Positions 53,697-61,278 of a stretch of DNA of 64,000 bases are shown piece by piece. Positions within the stretch are counted from its first letter, which is position 1. Each line of letters opens with the position of its first letter. Source of the DNA: Pyrobaculum sp. 3827-6. Lineage in GTDB: Archaea > Thermoproteota > Thermoprotei > Thermoproteales > Thermoproteaceae. The translations under genes and the position numbers were made by a program. The stretch is from positions 124,001-188,000 of the forward strand of contig NZ_JAOTQN010000002.1 in assembly GCF_025641885.1 (NCBI RefSeq), written 5' to 3'. The notes below the pieces were generated by a model. It did not search any database. It was not told where the DNA came from and worked only from the letters and a program-made list of their open reading frames with translations.

Positions 53697-54982
53697 GGAA
53701 AATCGCCTTCTTCCTCCTCTTACTAGTTGTCTTCTCGCAGGCCTACGTAGCGTCGTCGGTATATGTAGTTGAGATTAACAACGTCATAGGGCCCTACACT
53801 CTTTCGCAGATACAGAGGGCGATATCCCTAGCGACGCAGCACAACGGGCTGGTGCTCCTCCTACTATCTACGCCGGGCGGCTTGGCGGATCCCACGCTCC
53901 AAATTATGAAGGAGATTGGGAACTCCCCTGTCCCCGTCGTTGGCTATGTATATCCAGATTACAGCTATGCCTGGTCTGCGGGGACCTACATCCTTATGTC
54001 GACGCATATAGCCGCCATGGCGCCCCACACCGTTATTGGATCTTGTCAGCCTATAGCCGGCGGCACGCCTATTAACGAGTCGAAGACTCTCAACGCCTTG
54101 ATAGGATATCTAGAGACTGTGTCTAAGTCATATGGCAGAAATGGGACTTTCGCCAGGTTGTGCATAACTCGGAACGTGAATCTAGGCGCTGAGGATGCTT
54201 TGAAATACAGGGTAATTGACGTAGTGGCGGTGGATATAGGCGACTTGCTGAAGAAGATTAATGGAAGCGTCGTGCTTCTGCGGAATCAAAAAACCGAGCT
54301 GGTGATAGCTGGCGCCGAATTGAGGTATGTCAAACCCACGCTTACGGAGTCCCTGCAGATATGGATTAGCGACCCCGTTGTGTCCAGCGTCTTGTCTCTA
54401 CTGGCGTTCCTGTTGTTGCTAGCCGCCTTCTTGACAGGCCACCCAATAGCGGTGGCGGCTGCAATTATTCTACTTGTGGTCTCTATGTTTTCCTTCCTCC
54501 CCACCGCCTGGCTGGGCCTAGCCTTGATTATCATGGGCGCGGTATTGATAATGGCGGAGGTGTTGATGGGTATGTCGGCACACGGGGCGGTGGCTGGGGT
54601 AGGCGCCGTGCTCCTAATAATTGGCTTTCTCTCGGCGTATCCAGCTAATTTATTCAGCGGCGAGTTAATCCATATTAGAGATTGGTGGCTTATCCAGATA
54701 GGCCTCTACATAAACATAGCAATACTTGTTGGATTTATAATGTTTATAGTTTATAAGGTTGTAGCTGTGCATAGACAGAGACCTCCTTCCGAAATTTTAA
54801 CTAGTCTTAAAGGAGTCGAGGGCGTCGCTATTGACGACTTGGGACCTGACAGCCCCGGGTTTGTGAAGGTTTTTGGCGAATATTGGAAGGCCGTCTCCGG
54901 CGTACCAGTGAGAAGAGGGTGCCGGATACGTGTTGTCGAGATTCTAGGAGATACTCTGAAGGTGGAGCCGGTTCAGTGCTAA
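53693..54982 (+). CDS. NfeD-family membrane serine protease (STOPP type)
   Basis: 429 residues. A signal peptide (AFFLLLLVVFSQA) leads to a ClpP-like domain: LLLSTPGGLADP, YAWSAGTYILMSTH with the catalytic Ser, and MAPHTVIGSCQPIAGG, with a later Lys in the expected region. Four or five membrane helices (SVLSLLAFLLLLAAFLTGHP onward) and a soluble OB-like NfeD C-terminus follow. The PH1510-type enzymes cut stomatin partners, here the gene just upstream. Confidence 0.93.
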   Translation: MRKIAFFLLLLVVFSQAYVASSVYVVEINNVIGPYTLSQIQRAISLATQHNGLVLLLLSTPGGLADPTLQIMKEIGNSPVPVVGYVYPDYSYAWSAGTYILMSTHIAAMAPHTVIGSCQPIAGGTPINESKTLNALIGYLETVSKSYGRNGTFARLCITRNVNLGAEDALKYRVIDVVAVDIGDLLKKINGSVVLLRNQKTELVIAGAELRYVKPTLTESLQIWISDPVVSSVLSLLAFLLLLAAFLTGHPIAVAAAIILLVVSMFSFLPTAWLGLALIIMGAVLIMAEVLMGMSAHGAVAGVGAVLLIIGFLSAYPANLFSGELIHIRDWWLIQIGLYINIAILVGFIMFIVYKVVAVHRQRPPSEILTSLKGVEGVAIDDLGPDSPGFVKVFGEYWKAVSGVPVRRGCRIRVVEILGDTLKVEPVQC

Positions 54983-55053
54983 AAGATCCTAGACGTGTAC
55001 GTAAATGCGCAAGCCTATTTATAGGTTTTATATTGTTGTGTAAAGCGTAGGTT

Positions 55054-55221
55054 ATGTTTATATTGATGCTGGCGATATATGGCGGTTTTGTCCTAGCGAT
55101 GGGGGTCGTAGGCAACGAGCCTGAGCTAGTGGCTCTTGGACTAGTTATGATCTTCCTAGGTAACTTGCACAGACTTGGTAGGGCTATTATTAAGACAAAG
55201 AAACACTCTTTAGAGACGTAA
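55054..55221 (+). CDS. 55-residue two-helix membrane protein
   Basis: ATG 55054 to TAA 55221. FILMLAIYGGFVLAMGVVG and LVALGLVMIFLGNLHRLG are two membrane helices, then a basic tail (IIKTKKHSLET). A TTTTATAT block lies 21-28 nt upstream, the leaderless distance, so it is likely expressed. Function unknown; it follows the SPFH/NfeD operon by 70 nt. Missed by 60-residue cutoffs. Confidence 0.6.
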   Translation: MFILMLAIYGGFVLAMGVVGNEPELVALGLVMIFLGNLHRLGRAIIKTKKHSLET

Positions 55222-55252
55222 AATAAATAAGGGGTTGCTTGAGTTGAGCCGG

Positions 55253-55302
55253 GTGAAGAGCTAAGGGTCTTCTGACGTGTGAAGAGATGCCCTTACGGAT
55301 TT
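55253..55302 (+). ncRNA. Weak C/D-box sRNA-like element
   Basis: C box GTGAAGA (55253-55259), a 12-nt guide GCTAAGGGTCTT, D' CTGA (55272-55275), a 3-nt spacer and C' GTGAAGA (55279-55285) are well spaced. No CTGA stands 12 nt after C'; CGGA at 55296-55299 is closest. Without a good D box this could be a decayed copy or chance. It fills the gap before the gene at 55351. Confidence 0.3.
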
Positions 55303-55350
55303 CGGCAAAAATAATTGTAACTATTATATATCTGCAGACACCAATGTGGT

Positions 55351-55827
55351 ATGTACCTCCAGTTGGTAGAAGTTTCACTACTGGCCGTGGCGGTAGGTGT
55401 GCTTGCGTTTATTATATTCTTCCTGGCTAGAAGACAGCCCCCACCTCCTCCAGAGGGGTTGAGGTACGAGGGTATGAGGTTCACCCCGGGCGAACAGGAG
55501 ATAGTTAAGCAGTTGGGGGAGTTGAAGGAGAGGCTGGATAAGGTGATACCTCCATATGGCAGAGTTGGATATATTCCGTCCTCACTTGAGGAGCTTAAGG
55601 ACTTGTTGGGGTTTACCTATGTAAAGCTTGGTGAAAAAGAGCTGGGAGAGAGACCTGCGCTTGTCAACAGGTATGAGGATCTGGACGTGGAGCTTCTGCA
55701 GGCAAAACATGGCGATTTGTATATATATGTAGTGAAGAGGGGCGGGAAAAAGCTAGTGGCGGCTGGGACCCAGCATCTGGACTATCTCACGTTACGTTTC
55801 CTGGGCGAGTTTCTTGACTACACCTAG
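55351..55827 (+). CDS. Unknown protein with one N-terminal membrane helix
   Basis: 158 residues. Residues ~6-26 form a membrane helix, followed by ARRQPPPPPEG, a proline hinge, and a soluble domain (ELKDLLGFTYVKLGEKELGE, GDLYIYVVKRGGKKLVAAGT). No family recognised. A TATTATATAT box lies ~20-29 nt upstream. Its 3' end overlaps the convergent AMMECR1 gene by 41 nt. Confidence 0.78.
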   Translation: MYLQLVEVSLLAVAVGVLAFIIFFLARRQPPPPPEGLRYEGMRFTPGEQEIVKQLGELKERLDKVIPPYGRVGYIPSSLEELKDLLGFTYVKLGEKELGERPALVNRYEDLDVELLQAKHGDLYIYVVKRGGKKLVAAGTQHLDYLTLRFLGEFLDYT

Positions 55828-56452
55828 CCGCCTCGGCCACTAAGTCACGTTCATAAACCTCTCCGCCGGGGGCTCTCTCGCGGAATATCTGTGCCTCGTA
55901 TATGTAGAGTTTTGTCTTTCTGTCGAGCCAGCAGTCGCCGGAGAGCCAAGCCTTGATGCATGTGTGCATCAAAAACTCCTCCGGGCTCCAGCACTCCTCC
56001 ACCGCCACTTGTGGGAGTAGGAGGCCTGAGTAGGGGCCTCTCTTCACTACTAGGCCGTGGCGCCCCACCTGCACCACTTCAGGTAGTTTCCGGGGATCCG
56101 CCTCGACGTACGTCAATGGGCTTAGAATACTAATCTCGAAAATTACAGAGCCAAGCTCTTCTCTCTTCATGGCTGGGAATCTAGGATCTTGGCAACAGGC
56201 TCCGATGGCGCTGTATATCGTGGCGTACAGCGTGTTTCTATACCCCTCTGGGTAGCCTATACAGCCCCGGAGTTCATATTTCTCGCCACGAATAGTTTCT
56301 ATTGTCGTGAATACTCCATAGTTGTCGCCGAGAAGTTTAGGCGGGGGATCGTCCGGTATTTCGACTCTACCAGTTGTGAGAAACGTGTCTACGGCCTTTC
56401 TGGCTAGTTTAACTAGGTATGTGCCTTCGTATATGGAGTAGGGGCGGAACAC
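55787..56452 (-). CDS. AMMECR1-family protein
   Basis: 221 residues. VFTTIETIRGEKYELRGCIG with the LRGCIG hexapeptide, the AIGACCQDPRFPAMKREELG segment and LLLPQVAVEECWSPEEFLMH identify the AMMECR1 family, whose partner families are MEMO (at 16719-17564) and a radical SAM protein. Its reaction is unknown. Start ATG 56452 follows an AT-rich stretch. Confidence 0.94.
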   Translation of the reverse strand: MFRPYSIYEGTYLVKLARKAVDTFLTTGRVEIPDDPPPKLLGDNYGVFTTIETIRGEKYELRGCIGYPEGYRNTLYATIYSAIGACCQDPRFPAMKREELGSVIFEISILSPLTYVEADPRKLPEVVQVGRHGLVVKRGPYSGLLLPQVAVEECWSPEEFLMHTCIKAWLSGDCWLDRKTKLYIYEAQIFRERAPGGEVYERDLVAEAARCSQETRPGNVT

Positions 56453-56496
56453 TAATACACTAGATCATGCTTTTAAATGCTTGATTAGGTATCTCC

Positions 56497-56724
56497 ATGC
56501 CGTTCTGTACTGTATGTGGGCGAGAAGTTAATTTTAAAAATATTTCATACATATATGGAAATATATTTATATGCAAAGACTGCTTTCCTCAGTATTATGT
56601 AAAGAATTTATGTAAGGTTGTTGAGAAGAGACTGAGGGGGGAAAGCCCCTCTGCGTGTAACTTCTGCTCTTTTAAGAAGCAGTGCGATGTCTATGTGTCG
56701 AAGACGCTTAAGGCTCTCTCCTAG
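56497..56724 (+). CDS. Small Cys-rich protein, two metal-site motifs
   Basis: 75 residues. FCTVCGREVN and FICKDCFPQY form a four-Cys zinc site (C4, C7, C26, C29), and SACNFCSFKKQCDVY adds a C-x2-C-x5-C cluster near the end. No family recognised. TTTTAAAT lies ~18-26 nt upstream. Overlaps the convergent methyltransferase gene by 17 nt. Confidence 0.75.
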   Translation: MPFCTVCGREVNFKNISYIYGNIFICKDCFPQYYVKNLCKVVEKRLRGESPSACNFCSFKKQCDVYVSKTLKALS

Positions 56725-57847
56725 GGCTTTTCAGTAGCGCGATGAAGAACCCGGGCGTGTTGTGTATATGCGGTAGAAATCGCCGGCAACTGGGGCAGCC
56801 CCACCCCGGGGCGCCTATATTAAGCTCAGCGTCTACAACTTCGCCGCCTGCCCTCATAACCACCCCCTCATTTTCTAGGTAGGTTAGTGTGCATGTTGAG
56901 TATATTACAAAGGGGGCTATTTTCAACGCTGTTTTCAAGAACTGTATCTGGTACCTAGCCAGGTTTTTCACAGCGCTGTAGGTAACTCTGTGGTATATTT
57001 TTGGGCGTACACCTATATCGCTACAAGGCGGATCTACCAACGCTATGCTTGTCTTAAGTCTTGGAAAATCTCTATCTAAGTACCTACTGTCGTGCATCAC
57101 CACGTCGATAAAAAAATCTAGTTTCAATCTCGATATCTCGTTTTTTAACCTAGCTATCTTTGGTTGAGATCTATCTACAGCCACCACTCTGAGACCGCTC
57201 TGTGCTAGGTGCGTTGCTTTTCCGCCGGGGGCCGCGTTTAGATCAGCAGCGTCTAGGCGGGCAAATCGGCGTGCCACGTGGCCAACAGCTATGGCTGGCA
57301 GGCTCTGGCTGTAGAACAGCCCACCATCGTATTCGGGGAGATTTCTAAGCTTCGGCGTGCGGTACAGCGATTTCTCCACCTTGATGTAGAGCCCCCTCCT
57401 TGTCCTCAGCGCCTCGTCGCTGTCAACTACTGCGGAGCCAAAGGCTACCACAACGCCGTTGTCGGAGACTATATTCACCTCGTCTCCTTTTAGTACGCGG
57501 TCTGTTTTTACTATGGCCGGGGCGTAGAGATCTGCGCCTAGCATAATGCTCTCCGCGGCTTTCTTGTCGACTACTACAATCTTCCTCGCTGGGGGGATCT
57601 TAAAGGGCCCCTCTACCGGGAGCCAGATTGCGTCGTGGAAGTGCTCGTCTCTATAGGCGACGAGCCCACGTGAATTAAGTCTCTTTATCAGTTCGTGAGG
57701 AGTAGTTCTACGCGTGTTTACACGTATGTAGTAGCGTGGTGGTGGAGTCGTGATAGAGCGGAAGAGCGTATCTATTTCAGAGTCGCTGAGGAATTCTAGG
57801 AAGTGTTTATATAAAAGTTCATCAATTTCAATTCCATAAAAATTCAT
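56708..57847 (-). CDS. PUA-containing RNA m5C methyltransferase (NSUN family)
   Basis: 379 residues. The N-terminal domain with RYYIRVNTRRTTPHELIKRL leads to a PUA-like segment (LYAPAIVKTDRVLKGDEVNI). The SAM core has DLNAAPGGKATHLAQSG, VAVDRSQPKIARLK, LVDPPCSDIG with the P-C motif, and YSTCTLTYLENEGVV with the T-C nucleophile motif. It methylates cytosine-5 in tRNA or rRNA. The wHTH gene directly upstream abuts it. Confidence 0.93.
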   Translation of the reverse strand: MNFYGIEIDELLYKHFLEFLSDSEIDTLFRSITTPPPRYYIRVNTRRTTPHELIKRLNSRGLVAYRDEHFHDAIWLPVEGPFKIPPARKIVVVDKKAAESIMLGADLYAPAIVKTDRVLKGDEVNIVSDNGVVVAFGSAVVDSDEALRTRRGLYIKVEKSLYRTPKLRNLPEYDGGLFYSQSLPAIAVGHVARRFARLDAADLNAAPGGKATHLAQSGLRVVAVDRSQPKIARLKNEISRLKLDFFIDVVMHDSRYLDRDFPRLKTSIALVDPPCSDIGVRPKIYHRVTYSAVKNLARYQIQFLKTALKIAPFVIYSTCTLTYLENEGVVMRAGGEVVDAELNIGAPGWGCPSCRRFLPHIHNTPGFFIALLKSPRREP

Positions 57848-58165
57848 CTATTTTGAAATGAGTTTTATTATTATCTCTTTTGCTCTTTCGGGATCTTTGC
57901 GCACTAGTTGCCACAGCTCGTCATCTGTTTTAACTAAGTAGCGATAGGTCTTGTTGCGCTTAGTTTCAGTAGCGACTCTGATGAATTGGTATTTTGAGAG
58001 TTTTTGTAGAAACCTCGCGGCTTTTAGTATAGCACTGTGGTCGTTCCCAAAACCAGCTATTTTTGCCAGCGATGTCGCCCTTATACTGACTACTTTTCCT
58101 TTTGCATTTATTAATAGTATAATTAAAGCTTCGACAAGTTTTCTTTCTATGATTTCTAACCGCAT
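57848..58165 (-). CDS. Winged-helix DNA-binding-like protein
   Basis: 105 residues from ATG 58165; a GTG at 58183 adds six residues, but TTTAAAAAA ~23-31 nt upstream fits 58165. VEALIILLINAKGKVVSIRA and TSLAKIAGFGNDHSAILKAA, RFLQKLSKYQFIRVATETKR fit a winged helix with a beta hairpin. Its stop abuts the methyltransferase ATG. No named family. Confidence 0.75.
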   Translation of the reverse strand: MRLEIIERKLVEALIILLINAKGKVVSIRATSLAKIAGFGNDHSAILKAARFLQKLSKYQFIRVATETKRNKTYRYLVKTDDELWQLVRKDPERAKEIIIKLISK

Positions 58166-58270
58166 CCGAAATCTTGAAATCACATGTTTTTTAAATTTTT
58201 CATCTTTGTCTAGAACACTTATGGGACATTCTACTTATAAATATATTAGACGTGTGGTTAAGTCTACTGG

Positions 58271-59371
58271 CTATGTCTTATTTAGCAATTTGCGTAAGTT
58301 TATGGACAGTGGGTGCGTCGCTATGCCCTTCTCGGTGATTATTCCAGTTATGTATTTTGGGGGCGTGACGTCAAACACGGGGTTATAGACGGCGACGTCT
58401 CTTAGAGTAACATATACACTGCCTTGAGCGGTCCTTACGGTGCGGACTTCGTCGGGGCTCCTCTCCTCTATCTTAACATCCTCAACTCTGCTCCGTGTAT
58501 CTATTGTGCTGGTCGGCGCTAAGACGTAGAAGGGGATGCCGAATTCGTGAGCAAGGACAGCCTCGTTAAGTGTGCCTATTTTGTTAAACACGTGGCCATC
58601 TAGTAGTATCCGATCTGCGCCCACCATTACTATGTCCACTAGTCGTCTATACATCACAAGCCCCACCGCTGTATCTGCAATTAAGGTGGTGCGTATCCCG
58701 TTCTGCATAAGCTCGTACACTGTCAGCCTCGCGCCTTGTTGCCACGGCCTCGTCTCGGGAGCGATAACGGACACCCTTTTCCCAAGCATTGTTGCGATGT
58801 ATATAGGCGCCGTCGCCGTGCCTAGGCCTGTGCCCGTCGCGAGGCCCCCTGCGTTACATATAGTCAAGACTGTGTCGCCGTCTTCTAAGAGCTCGGCTCC
58901 GTACAACCCCATTTTTATCTCGGCCTCAAGCTCTTCTTCAAATATCTTCACAGCCTCTTTTTCTAGCCCGTCTCTAAGCTCTCTAACTGAGGATGTGGAG
59001 GATGTGAGTTCCACGGCCTTGTTATACATCCTGTCGAGTGCCCAGAAGAGGTTCACCGCGGTGGGCCTGGTTTTAGATAGGATTTCCCTAGCCGCCGCCA
59101 AGGTCTTTAACGCCTCTTGCGTATTACTGGGTGTCTTCTCTACCAGGGCTAAGACCATGCCGAAGGCCGCTGTTATGCCAATGGCCGGCGCGCCTCTAAC
59201 AGCCATGTCGCGTATCGCGTGGGCTACATCCTCCACGGTCTTTGCCTCTATGTACCTAGTCTCGAAGGGTAGTATTCTCTGGTCTAGGAGCACCAGCCTA
59301 TCCCCCCTCCATTCAATGGGCTTTAGCCTAGGCTGGAATTTTTGTCTAATTTCTGACACTAGCGGCTCCAT
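58271..59371 (-). CDS. mtnA: Methylthioribose-1-phosphate isomerase (aIF2B-like)
   Basis: 366 residues. [40 protein letters not shown], the Asp in [17 protein letters not shown] and [14 protein letters not shown] are the MtnA signatures, for the methionine-salvage aldose-ketose isomerase. Related ribose-1,5-bisphosphate isomerases share the fold, so the substrate is not fully certain. An 87-bp AT-rich gap separates it from the wHTH gene. Confidence 0.93.
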   Translation of the reverse strand: MEPLVSEIRQKFQPRLKPIEWRGDRLVLLDQRILPFETRYIEAKTVEDVAHAIRDMAVRGAPAIGITAAFGMVLALVEKTPSNTQEALKTLAAAREILSKTRPTAVNLFWALDRMYNKAVELTSSTSSVRELRDGLEKEAVKIFEEELEAEIKMGLYGAELLEDGDTVLTICNAGGLATGTGLGTATAPIYIATMLGKRVSVIAPETRPWQQGARLTVYELMQNGIRTTLIADTAVGLVMYRRLVDIVMVGADRILLDGHVFNKIGTLNEAVLAHEFGIPFYVLAPTSTIDTRSRVEDVKIEERSPDEVRTVRTAQGSVYVTLRDVAVYNPVFDVTPPKYITGIITEKGIATHPLSINLRKLLNKT

Positions 59372-59407
59372 GGACGTGTGTCGCGTCTCCTAAATATCTA
59401 TTCCTCT

Positions 59408-59992
59408 TTATTTGGGTGCCGAGCATAGAATTGGTAGCCACCTACGAAGCTCAATAGCCAGCAAAATCACCTCGGCGTTCTTAGCCTCTCTGGGCAGTTT
59501 CTGAAATAGAGATTCGCAGTCTACTTTTTCGCATATACATTGTAGATCTCTACACTCTTTAATGGCTTCGATTTCCTTCTCCCCTAGGGTTATGTACACC
59601 GCCAGGATTGTCGCTATGAACCTAGCCAACGCGCTTGTGAGGGCTGTGTACAAGTCGTCAATTGATAAAAATATGTAGTCAGGCAGTAGGACTACCTCGA
59701 CGCCGAGTTCTTTTGCTAGCTGTCTAGCTCCGTCATCTGCGTAGCCCCTGGCTATCACCAAGGGCCTGGCGCCGAGTATTTTGGCGTTCACATACGCCTG
59801 TCTTATCCCGCTGATGTCTACCCTCCCGGCCTTTACCTCAATGGCGTAGGTGTTGCCCTTCTCGTCGACGGCGATTATGTCCACCTCGCCTACCTCCACC
59901 CCCTCTCGATACACCTTAAAACGCGTAGCTTTGGGAATCAGCCCAATCGCAGGTAGTAGATCTAACACGTAACGCTCGAAACGGGCCCCCAT
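59408..59992 (-). CDS. PD-(D/E)XK nuclease-fold protein (YraN/RecB-like)
   Basis: 194 residues. EVGEVDIIAVDEKGNTYAIE with VKAG has the D...E-x-K of the restriction-endonuclease fold; ARFERYVLDLLPAIGLIPKA provides the N-terminal Glu. A C-terminal helical part has four cysteines (ECRDLQCICEKVDC), perhaps a metal site. Its ATG at 59992 touches the outer end of the left inverted arm (59996), so the arm forms its upstream region. Confidence 0.82.
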   Translation of the reverse strand: MGARFERYVLDLLPAIGLIPKATRFKVYREGVEVGEVDIIAVDEKGNTYAIEVKAGRVDISGIRQAYVNAKILGARPLVIARGYADDGARQLAKELGVEVVLLPDYIFLSIDDLYTALTSALARFIATILAVYITLGEKEIEAIKECRDLQCICEKVDCESLFQKLPREAKNAEVILLAIELRRWLPILCSAPK

Positions 59993-60032
59993 GCCCCCTT
60001 TCTACTCTCCGGGCGTCCCGGGGGGCACGGGG

Positions 60033-60060
60033 CCCCGAGGCGCCGTTTGGCCCCTCGGGG
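60033..60060. other. GC-rich hairpin conserved in both inverted arms
   Basis: CCCCGAGG pairs with CCTCGGGG around an inner GCC-GTTT-GGC mini-stem. The right arm has the same shape at 62904-62929 with CCCGAGG/CCTCGGG and GCC-ATTT-GGC; the mismatch between the stems is C/C here and T/T there. Conserved shape in two diverged copies suggests a structured RNA or a protein-binding cruciform. Confidence 0.5.
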
Positions 60061-60347
60061 CGGGGCCGCCCGGAGGTTTCCGCGCTGCCCCTTCGGCAGG
60101 CGCGAATATAAGTGCAGTTTCGCCTCCCGGAGCCCTCGCGGGAGGCGGGGCGGGCCTCTGCAAGCCCATGTGTCTAAAAACATACCCCCTATTTATGAAT
60201 TAACGCGTAGGGTAGATGTTGCTGTGTCAGACTTGCCTTCTCTAATTCCAAATTTTTAGATTTGGAACTATTTTCGGCGTATTTCGCCTTTAGCCACCGC
60301 GGCGTGTTGACAGTTCTAAATTATGCAGAAGCGGCGTAACATCCCAT

Positions 60348-60402
60348 CTACATTCTTCCTGATTCAGGAAAATCGTCAGACGTCGAGTCAGGAAGAATGT
60401 AG
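60348..60402. repeat. Palindromic repeat P1 (55 bp)
   Basis: CTACATTCTTCCTGA (60348-60362) is followed, after 25 nt, by its perfect reverse complement (60388-60402), a 15-bp stem. Inside is a second short pair (TTCAGGAAAA) and an ACGTCGA core. It closes the inner end of the left arm. Confidence 0.85.
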
Positions 60403-60474
60403 AAGAAATAGCTGAAAGCTGTGGCTGGTTTTGAACTTCTCCAATTCTCTATTACTCTGCCGGCGGGAGGGGGC

Positions 60475-60624
60475 ATGCCGTGTATATATGTAGATAGAGA
60501 GACCGCGGAGCGGCTTAAGATGCTCAAGGCTGGGTTTGAGCGCGCGGCGGGCAGACGCGCCACGTGGACAGAGCTCCTTATACACCTCGCCGAAGTCTAT
60601 GAATTCGGCTCGTTCTGCGTCTAG
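60475..60624 (+). CDS. Small ribbon-helix-helix-like protein
   Basis: 49 residues from ATG 60475. CIYVDRETAERLKMLKAGFE and ATWTELLIHLAEVYEF suit a short beta-strand plus two helices, as in RHH repressors and antitoxins. The frame extends to 60421 upstream without a clear start signal. It is enclosed by palindromes P1 and P2, which could be its binding sites. Function inferred from shape and place only. Confidence 0.5.
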   Translation: MPCIYVDRETAERLKMLKAGFERAAGRRATWTELLIHLAEVYEFGSFCV

Positions 60625-60667
60625 CCAGGCCGCCTACACCCGTACCTGCCTCTGTGGACAACCCCAT

Positions 60668-60722
60668 CTACATTCTTCCTGATCCTACGTCGTACATTCT
60701 TCCTGAATCAGGAAAAATGTAG
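60668..60722. repeat. Palindromic repeat P2 (55 bp)
   Basis: CTACATTCTTCCTGA at 60668-60682, a second TACATTCTTCCTGA at 60693-60706, and the inverted TCAGGAAAAATGTAG at 60708-60722. Same length and outer ends as P1. It stands 42 nt before the GIY-YIG-like gene. Confidence 0.85.
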
Positions 60723-60764
60723 ATGAGTTGAATGCAGTAGCTGGCTTTAAACTCTGGTGTATAT

Positions 60765-61259
60765 GTGGGGGCTGTCCACTACGTCTACCTGGCCATCGCC
60801 AGGGGAAGGGTGGCCTACGTGGGGATGGGGAAGCGCCGCGGCCGCTACGATCGCATCGACAGACACCTCCGCGGCTACTCCTCAGCCGACAAGAGAGGGC
60901 TCAAGGCGGAGCTGTTTATCGTGGCGGCCTACACCCGTAATAGGCGCCTCGCCGAGAAGTGGGAGAGGTGGCTCCACGCGGTCTTCAACCCGCCATACGC
61001 CGAGAGGAGGCCGAGGAGGCCGCCTAGAAAGCCTCCCCTCTTCCCCAGGGCCAGACGCCGGGACAAGCCGGTGGAGGAGCCGATGATCATGGCGAAATAC
61101 GCCGAGCTGATGGGCTTCTCGCCAGCGCCTCTACGCTTCTGGCAGAGACTATCGGCGGCCGCTCGGAAAACGGCTCAGTTTCGGAAACGTATGTGGACAA
61201 GCCTCGCCCTGATTGAAGAAGCAAAACTAGTGAGGAAGCGGAGTTTAATTCAACGTTAG
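60765..61259 (+). CDS. GIY-YIG-like nuclease upstream of TnpB
   Basis: 164 residues from GTG 60765. HYVYLAIARGRVAYVGMGKR (5-24) gives the two Tyr strands of a GIY-YIG fold; then RGRYDRIDRHLRG has the catalytic-type Arg and His, and RRLAEKWERWLHAVFN (60-75) the Glu helix (Glu64 or Glu67). Residues ~80-100 are a basic Arg/Pro linker (RRPRRPPRKP), then a helical tail. It lies 19 nt before tnpB on the same strand. Such a neighbour for TnpB is not a standard arrangement that I know. A CTTTAAAC block lies ~14-21 nt upstream. Confidence 0.65.
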   Translation: MGAVHYVYLAIARGRVAYVGMGKRRGRYDRIDRHLRGYSSADKRGLKAELFIVAAYTRNRRLAEKWERWLHAVFNPPYAERRPRRPPRKPPLFPRARRRDKPVEEPMIMAKYAELMGFSPAPLRFWQRLSAAARKTAQFRKRMWTSLALIEEAKLVRKRSLIQR

Positions 61260-61278
61260 GAGGTGTGCGTAGCGGGAC

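Larger units (their letters stand above)
59996..60402. repeat. Left arm of a long diverged inverted repeat
   Basis: This arm is matched, inverted and with gaps, by 62453-62964. Shared blocks include the GC-rich hairpin (60033-60060 / 62904-62929), 60242-60267 versus 62610-62635 (25 of 26 nt identical in reverse complement), and 60285-60335 versus the reverse complement of ~62543-62593 (roughly 80%). No gene in it: the 482-bp gap 59993-60474 has only this arm and the first palindrome. It also holds smaller hairpins at 60081-60104 and 60121-60144. Confidence 0.75.

Noticed and set aside
60047-60259. Short plus-strand frames over the left arm
   Set aside because: They translate the GC hairpins and lack a start signal or family match.
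60348-60722. CRISPR-like repeat array
   Set aside because: Only two 55-bp palindromic copies here with a third 1.7 kb away, separated by genes rather than by short spacers of constant size; no cas gene.
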